From: Anaerolineales bacterium
GTDB lineage: Bacteria; Chloroflexota; Anaerolineae; 4572-78; J111
Assembly: GCA_020634855.1 (NCBI GenBank)
Contig: JACKAU010000010.1
Span: forward strand, 124,001 to 188,000
Reading direction: 5' to 3'
DNA: 64,000 nt
Positions within the stretch are counted from its first letter, which is position 1; each line of letters begins with the position of its first letter. The translations under genes and the position numbers were made by a program. The notes under the pieces are model-generated. The model saw nothing but the letters and a program-made list of their open reading frames with translations. It was not told where the DNA came from and ran no database searches. Positions 58,977 through 64,000 of the stretch are shown piece by piece.

Positions 58977-59900
58977 TCAAAGCGGTAATTCCCATGTTTG
59001 CCCAACGAGGTCATGGCCAAAACTGTGATGGGGATCTTCTGCAACCAGGCGAAAGCCCAGTTTCTCATAGATTTGCCGGGCCGCGATCAGAATGTCATTA
59101 GTCCACAGGGTTACTTTCTGGTAGCCCGCTCGACGGGCAAACCGAATGCCCTCTTTAACTAAGCGGGTCCCCAGCCCTAAATCCCTGGCCTTCGGATCGA
59201 CCAGCAGCAGGCGCAGCTTGGCTACACCGTCGCCGGCGTTGACGCAGAAGATCGAGCCAACTCGCTCGCCTTGCATTTCCGCGAGCCAGCAGCGCTCTTT
59301 GGCGGGATCGTAGTTGGTGATGAAGTCGGCGCATATTTGGGCCACCAGCGCCTCGAAGCTCTCGTCCCAGCCGTACTCCCGATGATACAGCAGGCCGTGC
59401 TGGTAAATCACCCAGCCCATATCACCGGTTTCGTGGTGGCGTAGGTAAAAGGGTTCGGCATACTTGAAACCGTGGTTAAGAATGTCTTCGATAGTGTTCA
59501 TCGCCTCGATCAGCCGGAGCCGATCACCGTTACTCAACTCGCCCAGCATCTCGGCCACTTCCTCACTCGACCGGCCGTCGAGTAAAGCGAACGCGTCTTG
59601 CCCGGCGGTGGTCAAGGTGATCAACCGCTGCCGGCCGTCCTCATCGGAGCGGGTTTTCTCGATCAGATTTTGTTGCTCCAACTTGGTCAAAATCCGACTC
59701 AAATAGCCGGCATCCAGACCTAATTCATTCCCAAGCTCGGAGGCGGTTAAGTTAGGGCGATGGGCCAACTCGAAAATAATACGGGCTTCGGTCAGGGAGT
59801 AAGGACTGTGTAGTAATCCCTCACGCAGCACGCCGATTTGCCGGGTGAAAAAGCGGTTAAAGTGTCTGACGGTATTGATCTCATCTGGGGAAATGGCCAT
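58977..59900 (-). CDS. MarR-type regulator fused to GNAT acetyltransferase
   Basis: A 307-residue fusion. The N-terminal MarR winged helix (~1-140) has YSLTEARIIFELAHRPNLTA, ELGNELGLDAGYLSRILTKL and the wing TRSDEDGRQRLITLT. The C-terminal GNAT domain (~155-307) has GSIFCVNAGDGVAKLRLLLV, the acetyl-CoA motif ARDLGLGTRLVKEG and IYEKLGFRLV. MarR-GNAT fusions are a known layout, with unknown acetyl acceptor. ATG 59900 is chosen since GGAG lies 6 bases before it; an in-frame ATG 6 bases upstream touches that site. The AT-rich upstream region has TTATC-type dyads as a possible operator. Confidence 0.9.
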   Translation of the reverse strand: MAISPDEINTVRHFNRFFTRQIGVLREGLLHSPYSLTEARIIFELAHRPNLTASELGNELGLDAGYLSRILTKLEQQNLIEKTRSDEDGRQRLITLTTAGQDAFALLDGRSSEEVAEMLGELSNGDRLRLIEAMNTIEDILNHGFKYAEPFYLRHHETGDMGWVIYQHGLLYHREYGWDESFEALVAQICADFITNYDPAKERCWLAEMQGERVGSIFCVNAGDGVAKLRLLLVDPKARDLGLGTRLVKEGIRFARRAGYQKVTLWTNDILIAARQIYEKLGFRLVAEDPHHSFGHDLVGQTWELPL

Positions 59901-60121
59901 TGTCATCTCCTTGACTGAACGTCGCGCTCGTCATCCGGCGCGGTTTTTCTAAGAGGTGATATCAATAGTTGCTATTATCTAATAAATAATTGCTTTTGTC
60001 AAGTAACTTCATAATAAAGGCGTGGAATCAAAAAGACGCCGGTAACTTGTACGTTAACCAGCGTCTTTATTAACGGCTGCGATTAAAGGCTAGGTGGGTA
60101 ACCCTCCGTTCCCGCCAGGGT

Positions 60122-60406
60122 TTAAGCCAACCGTCCTCGCCTTCTCGTTAGCAGCCCGATTATGACGGCGAATAAAGTGGAGCCGATAATTGACCAAATG
60201 ATGGGAAAATCCTCGCCGCCTAGTGAAATTGAGAAGAAAACCGGTAAGCCCAATAACCGGGCGACCCACATCCCCAGCAACGCGCCGATAAACCCGACAA
60301 CGGCCGAAACCAAGCAGCCGCCTAAAGAATAACCGGCTATGGCCTGACCGATGCTGCCACAAACAGCGGCAATGATGATCAACAAGATAAAATCCAGGAT
60401 AGTCAT
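60122..60406 (-). CDS. GlsB/YeaQ/YmgE-family small membrane protein
   Basis: A 94-residue protein with three membrane segments (ILDFILLIIIAAVCGSIGQ, LVSAVVGFIGALLGMWV, IIWSIIGSTLFAVIIGLL), matching the transglycosylase-associated or stress-response GlsB family. GGAGG lies 8 bases before the ATG. It follows the stress protein at 60427 by 20 bases on the same strand, so they form a two-gene operon. Confidence 0.9.
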   Translation of the reverse strand: MTILDFILLIIIAAVCGSIGQAIAGYSLGGCLVSAVVGFIGALLGMWVARLLGLPVFFSISLGGEDFPIIWSIIGSTLFAVIIGLLTRRRGRLA

Positions 60407-60426
60407 CGAAGCATCCTCCGTTACAA

Positions 60427-61026
60427 TTATACGATGGTTAACGTCGGGTAGGCAGCGGTTGGCTCGGCGGTGGAGTCAAACTGCTGCCAGCCTTCGCCCT
60501 GCCACTTATCACGCAAGGAGTCGATACTTACTGCCCCGGCTGTGGCTAACGTGAGGGTTATGGTATCCGTTTGTTCAGGGGAAACATCGACGGTGACTAG
60601 AATGCCGCCACGTTTGATCCCTTCGGCGTAGATCTGCGCATCCTCTTGTGAAATGCCCATCTTAACCAAGCCACCCAGTAAAGCCCCTCCGGCCACAGCC
60701 CCAATTCCGGCTCCGACGGCTGAACTCCCCAGGAGAGTCGCCAGCGTACTTCCGGCAATGACCGGGCCGATGCCCGGAATAAAAAGCGAACCTACGCCGG
60801 CGATCAATCCGGCAAACAGTCCAAATGAGGCTCCGCCTATGGCTCCGGCCATAACGCCTTCGGACGCTTCCTGTTGCAGTTCTTTTTCATGAGCTAGTGC
60901 TTCGATCGTATTTTCACGAGCCATCACACTCATTTGAGAGTTACTGATACCTTGCTCGTTGAGCGCCTTTAGCGCCCGGTTGGCGTCATCCAGATTTTTA
61001 AATAAAGCGATCACAGTCGTTGACAT
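60427..61026 (-). CDS. YflT/general stress protein 17M-like protein with glycine-zipper segment
   Basis: A 199-residue protein. The N-terminus (MSTTVIALFKNLDDANRALK) fits the YflT-type stress-protein domain. A long Gly/Ala-rich hydrophobic stretch (~58-122: GVMAGAIGGASFGLFAGLIA, GAGIGAVAGGALLGGLV) is probably a pair of glycine-zipper membrane helices. The C-terminal region (~125-165) repeats the ferredoxin-like strand pattern (AQIYAEGIKRGGILVTVDVS). AAGGAAC lies ~9 bases before the ATG. The function within stress response is not defined. Confidence 0.85.
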   Translation of the reverse strand: MSTTVIALFKNLDDANRALKALNEQGISNSQMSVMARENTIEALAHEKELQQEASEGVMAGAIGGASFGLFAGLIAGVGSLFIPGIGPVIAGSTLATLLGSSAVGAGIGAVAGGALLGGLVKMGISQEDAQIYAEGIKRGGILVTVDVSPEQTDTITLTLATAGAVSIDSLRDKWQGEGWQQFDSTAEPTAAYPTLTIV

Positions 61027-61085
61027 ATGGTATTGTTCCTTTCCGCAGGACGGCCAGACAGAAATATAATGTGTTGATAAAATAA

Positions 61086-61158
61086 GACCTGATAGAGACC
61101 GAATTTCGGCATCTTTAACATCATAATATGACTATAATGTTAATTACTCTATCAGGTC
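61086..61158. other. Nested inverted repeats in 396-bp spacer, candidate structured RNA
   Basis: GACCTGATAGAG (61086-61097) and CTCTATCAGGTC (61147-61158) are perfect arms. Inside are CCGAA-T-TTCGG (61099-61109) and TTAACAT/ATGTTAA (61115-61121/61137-61143). This gives a closed three-way-junction layout. The rest of spacer 61027-61422 has no supported gene; AAGATAG/CTATCTT near 61363 is a further small dyad upstream of rlmI. Confidence 0.45.
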
Positions 61159-61422
61159 CGGACCTAACCGTCTCGCCTTCTAGGATATCATCGCTGAGCA
61201 TTTTTACCTATACCCACTTGAATAAGTTCAGCAACCCACTTGAGCTATATTTTGATAACTCTTATCTGTTTAATGGTCCGGTTACGTTCGTTCTTTTTTC
61301 AAAGCTTGTGAAACAGATGAAGCTTTATTTAACAAATTGACTGTTTTCAGCCAGTCGGTTAAGATAGAAGAATAATCTATCTTGGGGAATGTCAGCCCTA
61401 GTCACGCATCCATCGAGGATCT

Positions 61423-62616
61423 ATGATCACCAAACAAGTCATTCTAAAAAAAGATCGAGAAAAATCCGTCCTGAACAAGCACCCCTGGCTCTTTTCAGGA
61501 GCCATCAATCGACTAGAAGGCAACCCTGAGAGCGGCGATGTTGTTGATGTTTGGAACAGCAAAGCCCGCTTTGTGGCCCGAGGTATCTATAATGAAAAGT
61601 CGCAAATTAGTGTGCGGTTGCTGACTTGGAACCCCAACGACCCCATCGATGAAGAGTTTTGGCGGCGACGGATCAGCCGGGCGGTGGCGGGTCGATTAGC
61701 CCTTAAGCAGGATCAGAGCACTAATGCTTACCGGCTGGTCTATTCCGAAGCTGATGGGGTGCCCGGATTTATCGCCGATTTATACGGTACTTGGTTGGTG
61801 GTGCAGTTTCTTTCATTGGCAGCGGAGAAGAACCGAAAATTTATCCTCAATACCTTGTTGGATTTAGTGGAACCGCAAGGTATCTACGAGCGGAGCGACA
61901 GCGATAGCCGCGAAAAGGAAGGATTGGTACCAGTGACCGGGCCGGTCTGGGGCGAGATCCCCCCCGATTTGATTGAGATTATCGAAAATGGCTTGACCTT
62001 TCAGGTCGATGTCAAATTGGGCCATAAGACCGGCTTTTATCTGGACCAGCGCGAAAACCGGATGAGGGCCAGCAAATATTTTGCCGGTAAAGAGGTGTTG
62101 AACGCGTTTGCCTATACCGGAGCTTTTTCCGTATATGCGGCTCGCGCCGGCGCAACGCGGGTGATCAATGTCGACTCATCGGAGCGATCTTTGCAGATTG
62201 CTGAAAACAATATGCTGCGCAATGGCTTCAACGGACGCGAAGATGTTTACTCAGCCGCCGATGTGTTTGATGTCTTGCGGGCTTATCGGGAAGCCGGTTG
62301 GAAATTTGATGTCATCGTTTTAGATCCCCCTAAGTTTGCCCACAGCAAACGCAACGTGGAAAAGGCATCCCACGGTTATAAAGATATTAATCTGTTGGCG
62401 ATGAAGTTGCTAAAGCGGGGCGGTATCTTAATTACGTTTTCTTGCTCTGGGGTCGTCAGTTCCGACCTCTTCCAAAAAATCCTCTTTGGCGCGTCGCTCG
62501 ATGCGAGCCGGACCGTCCAGATCATCGAGCGGTTATCGCAAGGCTCCGACCACCCCGTTTTACTCACCTGCCCTGAGTCAGAATATCTAAAAGGATTGGT
62601 TTGCCGGGTCTGGTAG
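61423..62616 (+). CDS. rlmI: 23S rRNA (cytosine-C5)-methyltransferase RlmI
   Basis: A 397-residue methyltransferase. The N-terminal PUA domain has LNKHPWLFSGAINRLEG and FVARGIYNEKSQISVRLLTW. The EEHGxxF-type central part is HKTGFYLDQRENRMRAS. The SAM fold has VLNAFAYTGAFSVYAARAGA, NVDSSERSLQIAENN and FDVIVLDPPKFAHSKRNVEK; FSCSGVVSSDLF holds the likely catalytic Cys. It is closer to standard RlmI than the paralogue at 13605-14807. It ends 70 bases before the convergent rnc gene, with a palindromic repeat between. Confidence 0.93.
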   Translation: MITKQVILKKDREKSVLNKHPWLFSGAINRLEGNPESGDVVDVWNSKARFVARGIYNEKSQISVRLLTWNPNDPIDEEFWRRRISRAVAGRLALKQDQSTNAYRLVYSEADGVPGFIADLYGTWLVVQFLSLAAEKNRKFILNTLLDLVEPQGIYERSDSDSREKEGLVPVTGPVWGEIPPDLIEIIENGLTFQVDVKLGHKTGFYLDQRENRMRASKYFAGKEVLNAFAYTGAFSVYAARAGATRVINVDSSERSLQIAENNMLRNGFNGREDVYSAADVFDVLRAYREAGWKFDVIVLDPPKFAHSKRNVEKASHGYKDINLLAMKLLKRGGILITFSCSGVVSSDLFQKILFGASLDASRTVQIIERLSQGSDHPVLLTCPESEYLKGLVCRVW

Positions 62617-62633
62617 CCAAATTTAATGGCTGA

Positions 62634-62657
62634 GGAGCGTCAAAGTGAACTTTGACG
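62634..62657. repeat. Palindrome GTCAAAGT-GA-ACTTTGAC, dispersed family copy
   Basis: GGAGC (62634-62638) is followed by GTCAAAGT (62639-62646), GA and ACTTTGAC (62649-62656). It belongs with the copies at 42738 and 52015 and lies between convergent rlmI and rnc. Confidence 0.65.
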
Positions 62658-62687
62658 TATAAACCCAATGTCATAGGGCTAGAAGCC

Positions 62688-63389
62688 CTAAATGCCTAAC
62701 TCCTGACGCAGGGCATCGAGCGCCCGTTGCGCAGCGGCCTGCGCGGCGGTTTGTTTGCTATAACCTTTGCCCCGACCATAGATTTGCTCCCCAATCATTG
62801 CTTCAACGGTAAACTCTTTGGCGTGGTCTGGTCCTTCCTCGTTTACGGTGCGATAGGTGGGGGTCAATTGGTAATGACTTTGGGCGACCTCCTGAAGCTG
62901 GCTTTTGGCATCTTTCTCCGAGTCTGAGTTTAAGATTTCTTCCAAACTTGGCTCAATCAGATCGTAGACAAAGTCACGGGTTGGTTCAACCCCTTTGTCT
63001 AAATAAAGCGCGCCAATGAGCGCTTCAAAGGCGTCGCATAGAATGGCGGCTCGCTGCCGGCCGCCGCTTTCGTCTTCGCCGTGGCCTAGATAAAGATAAT
63101 CGCCTAAATTAATCAGGCCGGCAAAATAGGCCAGCCGCTCGGTTCGTACCAGCGCCGAACGGAGATTCGTCAACCGGCCTTCGGCCATCTCCGGAAATCG
63201 GTGATAGAGATATTCGCCGATGATGAAATCTAAAATGGCATCCCCTAGAAATTCCAGGCGTTCATTATCTTCCAAGGGGTAGTCCGGGTTTTCATTTAGG
63301 TAAGAGCGATGGGTTAAGGCGCGTTGTAACAGAGCCTTATTCTTAAAGGTCAGGTTCAGGCCGGTTTCAGCCACGGTAATGGGTTGCAT
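62688..63389 (-). CDS. rnc: Ribonuclease III
   Basis: A 233-residue double-strand-specific endoribonuclease for rRNA processing. The signature DNERLEFLGDAILDFIIGEY gives catalytic E43, E46 and D50. A second acidic cluster is LCDAFEALIGALYLDKG. The C-terminal dsRNA-binding domain (~160-230) has DAKSQLQEVAQSHY and GKGYSKQTAAQAAAQRALD. The start ATG 63389 has a weak AGAGAG ribosome site. The MoaD-MoaE gene is just upstream on the same strand (24 bases), so they may be co-transcribed. Confidence 0.96.
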   Translation of the reverse strand: MQPITVAETGLNLTFKNKALLQRALTHRSYLNENPDYPLEDNERLEFLGDAILDFIIGEYLYHRFPEMAEGRLTNLRSALVRTERLAYFAGLINLGDYLYLGHGEDESGGRQRAAILCDAFEALIGALYLDKGVEPTRDFVYDLIEPSLEEILNSDSEKDAKSQLQEVAQSHYQLTPTYRTVNEEGPDHAKEFTVEAMIGEQIYGRGKGYSKQTAAQAAAQRALDALRQELGI

Positions 63390-63413
63390 AGCATTCTCTC
63401 TCTTGGTCCATAT

Positions 63414-64000
63414 TTACTGAGCATCCGCCGTTGAAGGCAAGTAGTCGCCCTCGATCCACTCGTCTCCATCGGGGCCGAACTCTTTTTTCCAAATGGGGAC
63501 AATTTCCTTGAGGCGATTGATCGCGTAAGCGCAAGCCTCAAAACAGCCGTCGCCCCGATGCGGGCTGGAAACGGCTACGACCACGGCGTTTTCGCCCACT
63601 TCGAGCCGGCCGATGCGCTGCACAATGGCGATATCGACAATTTTAGGCCACTGCTGGCGCGCTTCGGCGGCCACCTGTTTTAACTTGGTCACGGCCATCT
63701 CTTCGTAGGCTTCGTACTCCAGCCGCTCAACATCCTTGCCCAGCGAGACATTGCGCACCACCCCGCCAAAGACGGCCACTGCGCCGGTCTCCGGTTTGAC
63801 TACTCTGGTAGCCATTTCATCCAGGCTGATCGGATCGAAGGTGATGGCGAATTTTGCTGGTTCGGCGCCGCTGCCGCCGCTTACGGGCGGAAACAGGGCC
63901 ACTTCATCCCCTTCAGCCAGAGGCGTGCTCAGATCGGCAAATTCCTGATTGACTGAGATAATGGTTTTAGGCGCGGCTTCGGCCAATTTAGGAAACTCTT
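63414..64000 (-). CDS. moaE: MoaD-MoaE fusion, molybdopterin synthase (5' end beyond window)
   Basis: About 195 residues are visible on the minus strand; the N-terminus lies past the window end. The first ~45 residues are MoaD-like (EFPKLAEAAPKTIISVNQEF, EGDEVALFPPVSGGSG), with the terminal Gly-Gly of the sulphur-carrying MoaD embedded in the chain. The rest is MoaE (FDPISLDEMATRVVKPETG, GAVAVFGGVVRN, SSPHRGDGCFEACAYAINRL, VPIWKKEFGPDG with catalytic lysines). The enzyme makes molybdopterin from cPMP, needed by the hydroxylase at 4831-8675. A fused MoaD cannot end in a free Gly-Gly thiocarboxylate unless cleaved. That layout is known in other phyla. Confidence 0.9.
   Translation of the reverse strand, partial: EFPKLAEAAPKTIISVNQEFADLSTPLAEGDEVALFPPVSGGSGAEPAKFAITFDPISLDEMATRVVKPETGAVAVFGGVVRNVSLGKDVERLEYEAYEEMAVTKLKQVAAEARQQWPKIVDIAIVQRIGRLEVGENAVVVAVSSPHRGDGCFEACAYAINRLKEIVPIWKKEFGPDGDEWIEGDYLPSTADAQ

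Noticed and set aside
61128..61340. 70-codon frame in the spacer before rlmI
   Set aside because: It has no ribosome site, no domain and overlaps the nested inverted repeats.

Overview
The window looks like a chromosomal segment of an environmental Chloroflexota bacterium, probably near Anaerolineae. This is inferred from style, not from a marker gene. The signs are LysM lipoproteins with Pro/Gln/Tyr linkers, a secreted protease ending in a VLTFLPLI-type tail, large multi-sensor kinases, sigma/anti-sigma/beta-propeller operons, a LysM-fused iron-binding protein, intermediate GC and no visible outer-membrane or LPS genes. No tRNA, rRNA, CRISPR array, transposase or prophage was found.

Layout. 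1-2.8 kb: translation and cofactor operon infB(partial)-rbfA-truB-ribF, closed by a strong terminator. 2.8-4.7 kb: two orphan genes, one joining a nuclease-like N-terminus to a UvrD-type Tudor-like C-terminus. 4.8-8.7 kb: a two-gene molybdenum hydroxylase whose FAD and 2Fe-2S subunits are fused. 8.7-9.1 kb: a non-coding minisatellite. 9.3-13.5 kb: dnaK and htpG. 13.6-18.9 kb: an RlmI-like methyltransferase, a three-LysM lipoprotein and a secreted metalloprotease. 18.9-22.6 kb: sigma factor / membrane anti-sigma candidate / WD40-like propeller operon. 23.5-32.2 kb: a four-gene sensory operon with four kinase cores and four receiver domains but no DNA-binding output. 32.4-38.1 kb: acyl-CoA ligase and an iron(III)-type ABC transporter. 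38.5-39.6 kb: a fatty acid desaturase.

40.4-52.0 kb is the most unusual part. Two OmpR-type two-component systems flank a run of same-strand genes for envelope proteins: two membrane-anchored coiled coils (one with a His/Asp/Glu tail), an ApbE flavin transferase, a proline-rich protein, a ferric-reductase-like membrane protein, a Met/Gly/Gln-repeat secreted protein, a CxxCH haem-binding protein, a tandem DUF4405-like membrane protein, a small membrane protein and a DedA protein. Three promoters here carry TTCA(C/T) direct repeats at 10-11 bp spacing. Each kinase has an extracytoplasmic loop similar in composition to one of the secreted or anchored proteins. I read this as a metal-responsive extracytoplasmic redox module; the function is inferred.

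52-61 kb holds a receiver protein and PAS kinase, then an iron and stress group: DtxR-type regulator, ferritin, universal stress protein, an SQR-like flavoprotein lacking a family cysteine, a MarR-GNAT fusion, a GlsB-type membrane protein and a YflT-like stress protein. 61-64 kb: rlmI, rnc and a MoaD-MoaE fusion running off the window. The latter makes the pterin cofactor that the hydroxylase at 4.8-8.7 kb would need.

The spacers hold several palindromic repeat families (ATCAAAGC/GCTTTGAT type, TGCGTATTGCGTA type), an unidentified structured element near 38.4 kb, and a 22-bp triple repeat at 58.7 kb.
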